From Dicaeum eximium (taxonomy: Eukaryota; Chordata; Aves; Passeriformes; Dicaeidae), in NCBI GenBank assembly GCA_013396995.1, contig VWZP01006072.1:124001-188000 (forward strand): a stretch of DNA of 64,000 nucleotides, in the 5' to 3' direction. Within the stretch, counting starts at the first letter, position 1. Every line of letters starts with the position of its first letter. The notes under the pieces are model-generated. The model had not been told where the DNA came from and did no database searches. It saw nothing but the letters and a program-made list of their open reading frames with translations. Positions 49,601 to 62,900 of the stretch are shown one piece after another. The position numbers and the translations under genes were made by a program.

Positions 49601-51589
49601 GAACAGATGATTGCACATGTCTATTAACTGATGGCAGGAACTTATCTTCAAGTAGCTCCATTTTTCTGTTCAAGGCACACAGAGCAGCACTGGATAATTT
49701 AATGTTCAACCAAAGACTCTTTCATAGGAAGTGCCCAGAGCTGATAAGGCTGTGTGTTCAAGGCCATCAGGGAGCTGCTGAAACACCAGGTTTACCTCTG
49801 TGTCTCACATCATGTGCTGGTACTCCTCAGCACTGGCTGACAAATGACAACTTTGAAACTAAACCTCAGTAATAGCTTTATTGTTTGGGTTTGTTGGATG
49901 GGGGATTTTTTTTGCATAGACTAATTCGGGGCCAGAAAAGTTACCTTGGATTTCCAGAGCCCAAAATAAACCATATCCAAATATATGGATTACATGGATT
50001 CCCTGCAAAAACCATGAAAATCACAAACTGAAAACTGTGGATTATGTTGTCTTGTTGTATAGGTTTGTTATTTTTTCCTGGTAAAATGTACTTCTAACTG
50101 GTCACAGATGATTTGGATGAGACTTTCATTTATCAGAAAGCCACTCTCAGATACATGCCATGCTTTGAAGTCTTAGGTATGAAATATTTTAGACTGACAA
50201 ATAGCCATGGCCATGCAAGGCAGCTAATGCTATGGAATTAAAACTGGGATGGTCCTGAGGGGGATGGGAAGAGCAGTGGGAGTTTACAACCCAGGCAGCT
50301 GCTGAAGCAAGGCTAATTCACTTTTCATGCTAGTAAGGGGAAGGAAGGAAAACTGGGAAGGCAGAGAAATGTTACTTTACAGCTTCACTAATTTGTGCTG
50401 TTAGCATCATCTGTCCTGTCTTCATTGAGGATGAAATCACTGCAGAGAGTTGTTCACTTTAATGCAGGGGCACAAGAGGACATAAGGAGAAACTTCCAAG
50501 AGCAGAAAAGGGCAAAAAGAGAATTGGAAAAGGCATATCAAAATGGAACAGCATAATTCCCCCTCTGACCACACACACAGCTCACTAGACCACATCAAAG
50601 CATGTTAAAAGGAAAAAGAAATCAAAAAGCTAAAAGGAAAAAAAATATTTCCCAAAGAAAGGGGCAAGATCTTGTCCAAGTGGTGTATCATAGCAGACAA
50701 AACTGCTAACTACTGTTATTCCCATCTCTTCTCTCACAAGACTATGAGCAGTGATATCAGGTCACACCAGGTCACTCTCTGGTCTCAGCAGTCCCCACAC
50801 ACACACTCTTCCCCTCCTTGAAACTGGAAAGGGCACCCAAAATGATCCAGCACTCCTGGCAAACAGCAGTTTATGGACTGACTTCTGAGCCAGAGTCTGC
50901 ATCCTATTTCATCATCCTCTCTCTGAGTCACCAGAACCACTTACCGTATCTGTGAACACTTTTTACCACTGTAGCACAGCGTTCAGCAGCAAGGGCACCC
51001 TGGCAGTAACCATCAATTCTGTCTGCTGATAAAATACTTCCTTTTGCTTGTTGTGAACCTGCTGCTCCCATGTTTCACTGGGCATCCATGGTACTTCAAG
51101 GCAGTCATTTCTGACGTGCTCCCTCACCAGCATCCATGGCCATACAAAAGACTGCCCCCATCACCAGCCCTCTTCCAAGCCAGAGATCACAAGCATGTTT
51201 AAGAGATTTTTTTCCTGGCCTTCTTTACTTTTACAGTTCTACTATACAAGCCTTATGATAACCTACATTTGCTGTTCCAGTAGACATGTTAGTTTCTGCT
51301 GGAACATGATTTTAAGTTTTGCTTTGTCCTTACACTTAGTCTTTTTGCACTGTTTGCTGTTATTCAGCAGATCACCAGAGCTAAGAACAAGATGGAAAAG
51401 GCAAGACATAGTTAAGGTCAACTGAGGACACGTAACCACTATTTGCTCTTTAGAACAATGCTTAAACACTTGGTAAACTTCAAGTGAGAATTAAGACACC
51501 TCTTTTAAAGGGCTAGTGTATTATTCTGTTACTTATTCTATTATCTAATTTTTTTTTAAATGCCACCAATGCATTTCTGAATGAAACAG
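46691..51589. other. Intronic DNA: little recognised
   Basis: Mixed AT-rich DNA up to the first LTR. It includes a 131-codon frame (46710-47105) and a 163-codon frame (49136-49627), neither resembling a known protein. No further LINE or LTR segment could be recognised by eye. Confidence 0.6.
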
Positions 51590-52240
51590 TGTCCTGGGGT
51601 GACTTTATGATGCTGAATTGTATCCCCATGTGTCTGTTTAGCCCAGAAATAAGTTCTGCACCTTTCAAACTAGATCTGAGAGTGAAGGGGAAGTGATGGC
51701 ACACAGTTTGTGTGTGCAGAAGCTTCATTCTCACTCCCCCAGAATTCCTTTTCTCTCGGTGCGTGTTGTCTGCAGCACGAACAGCGGGACAGTGCTCTCC
51801 TTTATTTTTAGTTCGTTTTTAGACAGCTGAGGCAGAGAAGATCCCAGGTCTGTGGCTTTTCATTTTTTTGGAACTGATTGGCTCTGCTCTGGATTGAAAA
51901 CCCAGAAAAACACCTGGAGCTCACACCTGTGGCCCACTGGGGCCCAAGACATCATTTCCAGCACAGGAGGGACTGATAGACTGAGCCAGCCAAGCCACAC
52001 CCCACCACAAAGACTCTCTCTGAATTTTCCATCTCTTCAGAACAACGAGAGGTTCTTCTGTTTAATACTATTCATTTTTTCATCCTTGTGAGTACTTTTG
52101 CTTGTTAAAGAAACAGTTTTTTCCACTTCTCTCGAAGGAGATTTATGTCTCTTGAACTGGTGGGGGGAAAGGCCGCTTGAATTTGCTTTCTAGAGGGAGC
52201 CCTTTGGGGTTTCCTCCCAAATTTGCCCTAAACTGGGACA
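51590..52240 (+). mobile_element. Solo LTR, ERVL-like
   Basis: This 651-base element is bounded by short terminal inverted repeats (TGTCCTGG at the start, CTGGGACA at the end), as expected of a retroviral LTR. Near-matching 5-base flanks (AACAG/AAGAG) resemble a mutated target-site duplication. The interior carries a GAGGCAGAGAAG box and a TTTAATACTATTCATTTTTTC box shared with the LTR at 53.3 kb. No gag, pol or env sequence adjoins it, so it is the recombination remnant of an endogenous retrovirus with no coding capacity. Its layout resembles LTRs common in songbird genomes; that family link is from memory. Confidence 0.75.
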
Positions 52241-53309
52241 AAGAGCTTCTGAGAGAGGCTTACATAAAAGTAGAGAGTTTGACAAAGAAATTTCTTTATT
52301 TCATGGAATTCCAAGATCATAAAAATTTGGAATTAGAAATAATGTTATTTTAGATTAACAGCTGATCTACCAGAATAGTGTATTTTCATTAGTGCTCGAC
52401 CTGAAAGTGTTAACCTTGTCAACACCTGTATCAAATAAATGTCTGCCTCACTTGGGAGGTGGGTATGAGCCAAAGTAACAAAACATTTTAAGTTGTCAGT
52501 GTTACTCCAGGGTCCTGAAATGAGCCTGTATTTGTAACAACCCATATTTGAGAAAGAAGGCTATTGCAATGGTTTTGATTCCTTTCTTACTGTCATAATT
52601 GAAAGAGATGGCTGAGGTAAACACTTTTGATGCATTTATTTGATATATCTCAAAAATACTAAAACTATTTTTGCCATATAAAAATTTTATTTAAATTTGC
52701 TGTAAAATTTTCATAGTCTTACAGGCAAGATATTAGGAAAAAGCCCACAGCTTTAGCAAGACAAGGCTTATAGGGAGCCTTATCAAAAGGTGAAAAATAT
52801 AAAAAGACAGTAGACTAAACCTGATGACTTAGAAGAAAGAAATTGCAAGAATACACTACCTTTAGACCACCAGAAATCCATACCTCTTACCAGAAAAAGA
52901 GTCATACTTTTTCCATTTTTGTTACTTTATTTCACCAAGTCTTTGTGGCTTGATAAATCTCACCTTGGTGTCCTGCACAAACACCAAAACAGCATTTTGA
53001 ATCATTGCCTAGGGTGAACTTCACTTGAAAATATTTCCTGAGGCTATTCAAAAGGATGTTTGCCAACAAAGCAGCTTGTAAAAATGCAGACTGAGCAGAA
53101 GAAAGATATACTGATATTATTTTCAAGATCATACAAAAGATCCCTATACACTTCAGCCAAGGAAGAGAGAGTCCTTCTTCATGTTTGCTGAACATTTAAA
53201 GACAGCCATTAATAAGGGTCTAGCTTATGTGCATTCTTAATGGCAACCACATCCCACTGAGTATCTACCAACAAATCCCTTTTGGATCAGAAAGGGAATC
53301 ACACATCCT
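52241..53309. other. Spacer between two solo LTRs
   Basis: This 1.07-kb AT-rich stretch contains no primer-binding site just after the first LTR, no polypurine tract clearly before the second, and no gag or pol frame. It is therefore ordinary intronic DNA between two separate insertions rather than the inside of one provirus. Confidence 0.65.
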
Positions 53310-53905
53310 TGTCCTGGGGCGACTGTATGGTCCTGTATCCCCTGTCATTTGCTTTGTGCACAGGCATGAGTCTTGTAGCTGGAAGTTGGAAAGGGGAAAG
53401 TGGTGGAATTCTTTTGGCGGCTCTGTTCAAAACACAGATAACTCGCTGTCTTTTCCAGCTCTCTCGGCCTTTTTTCTCCAGAGAGAGACATGAAGAGTTT
53501 TTCTTTGCCTTTTTTAGCTAGTTTTTTTTAGTTAGCTGAGGCAAGAAGTTTTTCCTGGGACTGTGTCTTCTTCTTCTCCTGGAACTGTTCAGCTTTTCTC
53601 CAGTCCCAAACACCAGAAGGTTGCCAGAGGCCAGCTCTGGATCCTGGAGGGAGCTGACCCACACCTACAGAAAGGACTCTGAATCTCCAAGATCTTCTCC
53701 ACAGCAAGAGGTTTTATTGTTTAATATTGTTCATTTTTTCTCAAGCCTGTGAGCACCCTGCTTGTTAAACAAACAGGTTTTTTTCACTTTCCTCCAGAGA
53801 TTCTTTTATGAATCTGGGTGGGGGAGGGGTTGCTGGAACCTGCCTTCTAATAGAGGACACGTTCATTTTGGGACATTTCCTCCCAGTTTGTCTCAAACCA
53901 AGACA
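53310..53905 (+). mobile_element. Second solo LTR of the same family
   Basis: This 596-base element starts with TGTCCTGGGGCGAC and ends with CCAAGACA. It is in the same orientation as the 51.6-kb LTR. Homology is clearest in the 3' half: GTTTAATATTGTTCATTTT, CTTGTTAAACAAACAG, GGTGGGGGAGGGG and the TTTCCTCCCA near the end. The 5' halves differ strongly, so the two belong to different subfamilies or ages. Flanks ATCCT/ATACT may be a mutated 5-base target duplication. No internal retroviral genes are attached. Confidence 0.75.
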
Positions 53906-56900
53906 ATACTGTAGTTGATTCTCCAACTTGGGCTTTCAGTATAAATAAAAACATTTTTTCTTTTCAGAGTTTAAAAATGTGGTTAAACTCTACTATACTG
54001 GCATAGAAAAAAAATTCAATTAGCCTGATTTCAATTTCATCTGAATACAGCATTATTGATATGAAGTTTTATAAAGGATGACAACAAGGTATAGCCATCT
54101 TCATAATTAATGCCTTTTAACCAGAAAACTATTTTAGGCATTGGAAAGTAGAGCAGAAATTATATTTGAGGAGTACTAGGAATAAGCCTTATATAACTCC
54201 TGACCTAAAGTAAACAGTAAAAAAGTGATGCTTATATTAAAGAGATAACTGACCACTTCTATTTTTATAGCACCAGGGATGGAACAGAAGAATTCAATTC
54301 CTGAATAATATTTAATATATCATGTATTACGATGCTATCTGCTCAGCTGCCTTTTTTTTTTTTGTGCAAAAATATAGTCAAAATCTGCCCTCTGAATATT
54401 TTAATGTACTTTTAATCAGAACAACTATGAGGCACTCTAAATTCTGTGATGTATGAAATACTTTGACCAACTATGTCTCAGCTACAGTTATTAAATGACA
54501 ACTCATATACTGCTCTCTGACATATGCCACCATGGTATTTTGTAGAACTCCAGCAAAATTAACTTTTTCATTTGTCTTCTACCCAGCCTAGCTATTAAGT
54601 AAACTTTTTAGGAATAAGCATGTTCTGGGCACTTCCCATAACTGTGTGCAGGATAACGGGCAGAAGGAAGAATACACCATCTGCATTATGTAAAATTTTA
54701 AAAATGCTCAAGAGTTTGAAAATTATGGAAAATGCATAGTGAATCAGTAGGCCTTGGGTAAGGACCATCTTACACCGTTGACAGGAAAACTGGTGCATCA
54801 TCTCTCCACTAACTGGTGGATTTTGAGATGACTGAGAAAGAATATTAGGCATAGATATTGTCATCCTTTCATTACATACGCAGCTTTAATTATAATTTTA
54901 TTCAGCTAAAATGAAACAAAATTATGAAATTCAGTAGGAGAGGATAGAAAGTTTGCACAGACAATTTCCACCTCCAGATTCATCCACATATAAGAAAACA
55001 GTGTCTTCCAGTTTTTCAGTGGCTGACTTTGCAATGGCTTTAAAAGTACAAGTCTTTTGGTCTGTGATCTCCTAAACTCAAAATGCAAACTGGTATTACA
55101 GAAACTCCATCATGTGGGAGCATAGTGACCCCACAGAGCTCACGATGCTAATTTGAACTTTCATATTTCATTTACTAGCCAAATTAAGTGAATGGAAGAA
55201 CAGCAGGCATGGGGGCCCCTGTCTGGAACTACATGTATTCGCCTACTCTAAAACACTCTGTCTTCTAAAACAAAATGACAGCCTGAGATGAGGATCTTCT
55301 TCAGCTTCCACAACTTAATACTGAGTGTTGTTCTGCTCAGAGCTCTGTTCCTCCCTGTAACTGAGGCACCAGAAATCCCTGGCAGGGTGCCACACAACAC
55401 AAACCCACAAGACCTTGCTTAAAACCAACCTACGTTGTCAGATGTCTTTTTGAGCTAAGGAGCCTGAAAACCTGTGCTGCAAGGCAACCACAGAAGCTGG
55501 AAGAGTTTTTAAGAGAAGACTGTTCAGACCAGTCCCTAGAAGGAGATAAAAGACTATGCAAATGAGTGTCATAATTATCTGGTAGACAAGCTTTGGTACT
55601 CAGGATTCACAAGTTTTATTTTTAGTTCTGAAAGGAAGTATGCTTTTTATGGTCAATTCCAGTTGGCCTCTTTCTGCTTTCACTGTTCTTACCACTTCAA
55701 GGGAAATTACAGTACTTCTCCTTCAGCTGCTCATAGGTTTTCCCATAATGGTTTTGTGAAATGGGGATGAACTGATACTTGCATTGTTTTTCATAGATTT
55801 GTACAGCAGACAGAGCCACAACCAGAATTAATTTCATACCTTTGCCTTCTACAAAATTCTGGCTTTATGTTTAACGAGCTATCGAGTGAGCTCAAGCAGT
55901 AGTTTCAGATGCAGTATTAGGGATGTATCATCCATATTTGTTTTTATATAAAGAAAATGCAAGTTCTACAGAAATGGAGTGGCTAACCTTGAGCACATTA
56001 AGGAAATCTTTCCACCTGCAGACCCTCAATACCCAGAAATATTACTTCGATTACAGGGCTTTTTTTTTTCTCCTGTGTATAACCACAAATCCTTTTATTT
56101 TCAAGTAAGGACACTTCTATTTTCAGTTCTAAATCACTTTGTTACAATCACCCAGAGGTTTGCAGGAGAGCCGTGTGTCACCCTGCAGACTGGTGATGAG
56201 TGAAGAAGGCAGTGCCGTGACTCACTGTCCCCTCAAATAACCTCCAGACTGTTCTGAGCAGAGCTGCAGCACAACGCGCTGCCTGCTGACTCAAACAGAT
56301 GCAGCACGGCCTCGCTCCCTCGCCGAGCACGGTGCCTTCCCTGTGCCATTAAATATGATTCATACCCGGCACGGTGCCAAAATCAAAAGAACAGATCAAC
56401 ATTAGCAGACAGTAAATTCTAAGTCTGCTCTTCTTTGAACATTACATGCAAATAAGCTGGTATAATTCTGCGTATAGCAACCTGCCCTTCAACCTCAGTA
56501 AGGATGTTACAAATTTACCACCTTTAGTACAAACACACAGTCTGTTTGACCATGGAAATACACAAAAAGAAACATCAGAGATGCCTGACACCAAAGTAAG
56601 GTAAATAGATGCCAGTGTTTTGCATCAACTGGTATTACAGAAGAATAATAATTGCTGGTTGCTAATTAGCAGACTGTGGTGAAAGCACTGGCGTTAGAAG
56701 TCATTCAAACCATGTCCAAAAAAACATCTTCAGATTTGAGAGAATCTAACATTCATCTCTACCTCTCAGAAAAGGAGCCAGTGCCTTTGGAAGAAAGGAC
56801 ATGTGACAGAAGAGCTTTTGAGCAATGCTGTCAGACAGCATGGCATGAAGCAGTTCCTGTCTTGACAAAAAAGTCACAGAGAGAGAGAGACTTGGCTAAT

Positions 56901-59900
56901 AATTCCATCCTTTTCAACCAGACAGGATGTGGTTTGACAATAAAAGAGACACTATTGACTCCATTAACCTACAGTGCTGGAAATAAATCATGAAAAATGC
57001 ACTGATTTCCACTGCTCATTACCACCCCCAAAATAGCTGGTACAGGCTTACCTATCACTTGCACTATTTTAAAAAAGAATACTGTGATCCAGGGAGAGCA
57101 GCATTTCCTAACTCAGTATTTTTTTTCTTCAAGAAAGAACAAATCTGTGTGTTAAACCAAGTGTTTTCATCTGCTGATATTTTTATATATGATGAATTAG
57201 TCCCTTCCTATGGTATAATGCAGACTCTGAAACCAGAAGAATTAATCTTGCTGCCTAGATTTAAAAGGTTTCACTAGCAAGGAGCTTAATGAAACTTGCA
57301 GTTTTCAGTTATGTAAGTTGAGGGGGGCTTTTAGCAAAGCAATAAATAACTGGGTCAGGAAATAAATTTTGAGGTTGTTCTTAATATGGAGATCAAGTAA
57401 TTGTGTGCACATTTTACTTGACTACAATTTTGTCCAGTGATATTTGAAATCCATGCCATAATCCATGAATATAAATTTAGATCTGTTCTTTTTTTCCACA
57501 GTCAGTCATTATTAAAGGATGATGCCAACTATATGACCAAGACATATAGGTCTTTTGCACTCCATGACTTGATAAACAGAAATACCTATTTATTCACATA
57601 TCTGTATCCTTCTAGTTTTTTTATCCCTTTCCCCAGCTTGGGCTCCATAAATTCAAGATGTTAAGTCATTGCGTTGTTTTGGCATTTAGTTGAGAGCCTT
57701 TTTGTGCCTCTGTTTTTACAATTAATGACAACTTGGCAAATTAAGACAGCTTGCATAGTGTAATAAATATCAATTTACAATAGTTTTGCCACTAAAAACA
57801 CAAACTGCTAATATTTCACCTTTATAATGTATTTGTGAGAGCTGTTTATATTAATCAAGTAACTTATTCCCCCCCATCCAAATCATGATCCTTTGTCTCT
57901 CAAACTGAGATGAGCAAGAGGCTTGAACATCATGTTCAGTGTCCTAGGAGCATGATAGGCTTTGTGGTAGTACTCAAGCTCTTAGAAGTCCCCAGGAATG
58001 CTCCTCTCAGAGCAGTTATTCATTTCATTCCCGTGACATGTCAGCACAGCATGCTGGGGATTGCACCACCAGCCCCAGAAGGGTTTTGTGAGGAGTCAGC
58101 TCCCACCCTGGCAATACCTGAGAACAGCACAGCACAGCCAGCTGTGACTCACAGCAAGTGAGAGTGTCTGCCAGCCCCTCCAGCTGTGTAGGGACAAGGA
58201 GGTGGACAGCAGAGCTGTTCAACCAGCCACAGCCCACTTCCTTTCACTGAAGGCCCTCCAGCACCCTCCTTACCAGCCAGACAAAGCAGCAAAGGCACAT
58301 GAGCAGACATGGGAAAAGCCTGTATTTTAGCCATGGTGACTGCACCCTTGTCAGGTGACTAAACACGAGTTGTCTCATGCAAATATGCCCTTCATCACTC
58401 CAGAGAAGCATTTCCTGGAGGCAGCTGCATCCTGTGTGAACTGTGAACTGCTGTGACTGACCATGTACAGACAATACTGGAACACGGCATTCAAGCTCCA
58501 AAAGGGAGCTGTGGAGAGGAACTGAACAAATCAAACATCCTGTCCTCTGAGAAAAACAAAGACTACAGAAAGGAGATTCTCATTAATAATCCTGTACTCC
58601 ATAGAGAATGCAAAGCTCTCATTCCACTGTCCTGGGACTGACTCACATGGAAAGCAGAGCTGGAAGAGGGACATGCACCCTATGCAGGAGGCAGGTACCA
58701 GCTCCATGAAAACACAGCTGAGGAGCACAAGAAGGGACAGAGGATCCAGGACAGTGAAGAAATACCAAATGGCTCTCAGGCATTGTAAAGGGAATAAGAG
58801 AAAAGGAACAAATGGCACATGGACACATGTTGTGTCTGCATTTGTATGTCAACTTTTTTTTTTCTTTTGTCTAGACTGTTATGGTTTCAAGTTTCTGTAC
58901 AAAATTAAGGTTACTGAAGCTGAATTGTTAGCAAACTGCAGCATCAGAGATTCCAGAAAGGGAGCACTTTGACAAGGGAAGTTTTGAAACTGGTGAGAAA
59001 TCCTTAAGGAGAAGAGTTCTAAGAACTGTTTTTAAGACAAAGCTCTAGCAACCAGGACATAGCACAGGACAAGGTGTCTGTAACTCTGAGCCTTGGACCT
59101 ACCTCAAGCAGCATGTTCTGTACACTGCCCTGGAAAACCAAACTATGGGCACAGAATTCAAAAGTGTGGTCCAAAGGGCCTTTTATCTGTTATAGCTACA
59201 GGAAGAAACTCATCACAAGGCTGTTAAATACATCTGTGCATTTCCTCAGAAATCTGGTTAGCCTCTTCTAAAACCTCTCCAGCTCAGGAGAGGTTGTGTG
59301 GCTGGGAATGAAAAGCTTTCTCTGTGTTACATGGAGAATCATCTCCAGTCTGGCTGGGATGACGTCCCTACAGTCATCAGTCTTATTATACAGATCCTTG
59401 CACAAGACCTGGCAAAATGAGGAAGAAAACAGAGGATGAAGAGGAGAATGAAGTTGATCGTGTGTCTAAAGTGAGGAATTTGTAGGCCTCACAGAAAAGG
59501 GATCAGCGATTCCTCAAACCTGGATTACATTGTGATGCCTTTGTGAAATGATAACACTGCTCTGCCTGTGACCATCACCCCAGTCTCTGTTATGCAGAAG
59601 TGGTGGGGGAGGTTTCCTGCTTTCAGTTTTTCTTCCCAGAGCTCTGATGAAAGCTGTACAAATACATCACAGGTAATCTGGGGCTCTACACAAACATATA
59701 TATTTCTTTCAGCATCCACTCCTCTATTCAACCCATTGCCTGGGATCAAGGCAAAGGATTCTCTCCAGTTCTTTCCTCCAAAAATGGCAAAAAAGACAAC
59801 ATGACAAAGTCACTACGGGGAAGCAAAAGAAAAAGCCTACTGGACTTGATCCTGTTCTGTTTTGTGGCAGCAGTAATTCTCCTTTCGAAGGGAAAATGGA

Positions 59901-62900
59901 GACAGCCACTACCTCAGATATTCTATGTATCTATGTATCATATTCTAGTATGATTCTATTTATCTCAGCAAGTTGGCTCTATGTGTTCAGGTGAAAGACA
60001 GAATCATTTGAACCACCTTCAGAGAAAAGAAGGAGAACAAAGACTCCCCCTTTTGACACCCGTGAGCTCCTGCAACAGTTCTCTGAATTTGGAAGATGAT
60101 TACCTTATATTCTGGCAGTCACCTGAGAACACTATGTTTTAGTTTATACCTCATTCTGGCTACTGTGGGAACAAAGCAAACCAGCAACGACTGGAGACTG
60201 AGTCTTTTGTGTTAACAGGTTCACTATAGACAAAAGCTGATGCCGAAATAGAAGAAAAAAGTCAAAACAACCTGAAGAAGTGGTAAATAGCACAAGTACA
60301 GGGCATTTTTTCCCCAGTTCCCCTCATGCCCATGGTTTTTTTGTTCTTTGAGGACAATTTCCAAAATCCCTTTTTTCCTCTGCTAGCAGCGTCCATCCCA
60401 GGCAAGCCCCTCAGACAGCTCTGGAAGAACCAGCACTGCTGGCAATGTTATCAAAGAGCAGCAGAGAACTAAAACAAGCTCCAGCCATAGCTCAGAACCA
60501 AAGACAGGCAGTTCAAGCAGACAACTCCATTGCTTTCACACCTATCCTGTTACTGGTGGCATCTCCTTTCAAACAGAGAGATACAACCTCCTACCTCAAA
60601 ACATGCACCACATCCTGGAGGCAAAGGAAGGAGTGAATCCTTTCTCAGCTGAGCAACAATCCCAGCAGACAAATGAAGGAATTATAGAACAACATATAAC
60701 CAAACATTTTGCATGACTGCTAAAATCTTACTGAAATTGGAAATTAGACAAATTGTGGGGAAAATAAGTCTTCTTTACTATTTCTGTGCCTCTGAATCAT
60801 AAGAAATCATAACTGACCTCATCTCTTCTCACAAAACTACTCAAGAGAATGACTTCTCAATAATAAAATTATAATTCCAGACTTCATTGTTGAAAGCTAA
60901 GCCTAAAACTATGAACAGGCTGCAAATCATTGCTTCATGAATCTGGAAAAATAAATCAGATATGTAAACTGCCTTGTTAATCTCAAAGCCAAGCACTACT
61001 GAGTCAATGTCCATGAGGTAGAAGTCTGGCCTTTTTTGACATACAGTATGAAAAAGAAATCTTGGCTAATGAATTTCATCACTTGGTCTCAGACAGGAAC
61101 TACATTATTTCCCCCACACCACAACTGCTCCTACTTGCAAACTCATTCCCTCAGAGGGTGACTAATGTGCAGGACAGTTCAATGAGCAGCAAAATGTAAA
61201 GAACAAAGAGAGCCCAGGTTTTGTCTGCAAGGCAGAAGAGACAGAAATATGGTCTGGTGAACTCAAAGTCAACAAGGATGGGGGAGGGCACCGGGAGATT
61301 CAGTGAAGGTGGATCCAAGCTGCAGTCTCTGACACGGGACACCCCAAATCCTGCATGAAGAAAACCCAAACAACTCTGTGCACAAGAGATGACTTGAAGA
61401 GCATGATAAAACCAATGGCCAAGTATTACAACAGTTGAAAATATAGGATTGAAAATCACTTGATATATGGATTTTTTAAAACTTATTTTCACTACTCTAA
61501 TGGGAAGGATGTTTGAACACAACACTGCTTTAAAAAGAAACTCCAGTCTTACTAGCCTTACTTATTACAGTTAATTTGTGGGTAATTCATAGCCATCTTC
61601 TCATGCCTGCCTTGGGAATGGAAAATAAGGCTCAATTTCTGATTAATAAAAATTACTGTCTTTACATGCATACATGGTTACCAATGTTCTTTGGCTTCTC
61701 ACAATTCTGGATCACAGTTGAAAACAGAATTTCAAGGGAGAGCAAGTATCTGCTTTGGCCTAATGACTTATTTTCCATAAGAAATTTGATATAAACAGTC
61801 ACTGGGTTTTCTCCATTTATTTTTTATAGTCAAAATGTTATTGCTGGCCTACATAACAACAGTATTCATGATTTATTGTGTTTTATAAGTCTTGTAATGA
61901 CTTTCCTGTAATCTCTCATCTTCATCTCTCATTTATGAAGATAATGAGATCTTTTAGTTCATTTCAAAGACAAACTCTAAAGGCAACCAACAAAAATCCA
62001 GACTACATTAGTTGAAAAATCTATACTGAAACTGTACCAAGAAAGCAAACTGCAGCTAGAGATTTAAACTCACAATGGAGATGCTAAGACCCTGGTTAAC
62101 ACCAGTGAAAAAGGTACATATATGTTAAAGAGAACCAGTTCCCTGATAGAAAATAACTACCTTTCATAGGGTCACTGTGCCAGAAACATCCATGGCCAAG
62201 TAACAGACCTGTACTTTCTTTATACAGTTAAATTACCTAGATTACAGAAACAAACCCATCTGTGTCTCACTAAACACATACACTAAAACATGTGTTACAA
62301 TACAATTAACATATAAAAGGGATTGGTTAGGATCCTGTAAAACCAGGTAAGAAGCCAGTCTGTCTTCCCTACCATCCAAAATTTGATTAAAATAACACTA
62401 ACAGAAAGAGGTGGTATGGACACAAAACAGCTTACAGCTTTCCCATGATCTGGGCAGGTGAGATGTCATATACACTATCCCCAAAAGCAGGCAAATACAG
62501 GAGCAGTCAAATGACATCCAACAGCACCAACTTTCCCTGCCTGCATGTGTGGAATGGTTGCCCTTCCTGCTTTCATTTGTACATTGTATGTGCATTTGTA
62601 GCATTAAAGGATATGACACCAGTCATTTTGTCACTGTGAGAGGAAGCTTAGGTTAGATATTCGGAGGAGGGTTTAAAAGGCACAATAAAAACTGCACTGG
62701 TTATTCTAATAAATAATGGAGCATACAATCCTACATGTGCCAATAATGTCATTTGTATTGAAGGAACTCCAAGTACGTCTGTCATTACAAGATTGTGCAA
62801 TTGCAGCAGCCAAAGATGTTGAAAACTGCATTCTACAGCAGTGGCAGTAATTTCAGAGCTGTGTGCAAAAATTTGACTAATTACAGTTCACTGGGTATTT

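Noticed and set aside
49136..49627. 163-codon plus-strand frame with hydrophobic segments
   Set aside because: Hydrophobic runs reflect T-rich sequence; no signal peptide logic, homologue or exon structure is apparent.
51590..53905. A single small provirus with two LTRs
   Set aside because: The LTRs differ greatly in their 5' halves and length, flanking bases do not match across the pair, and no primer-binding site or gag/pol sequence lies between.
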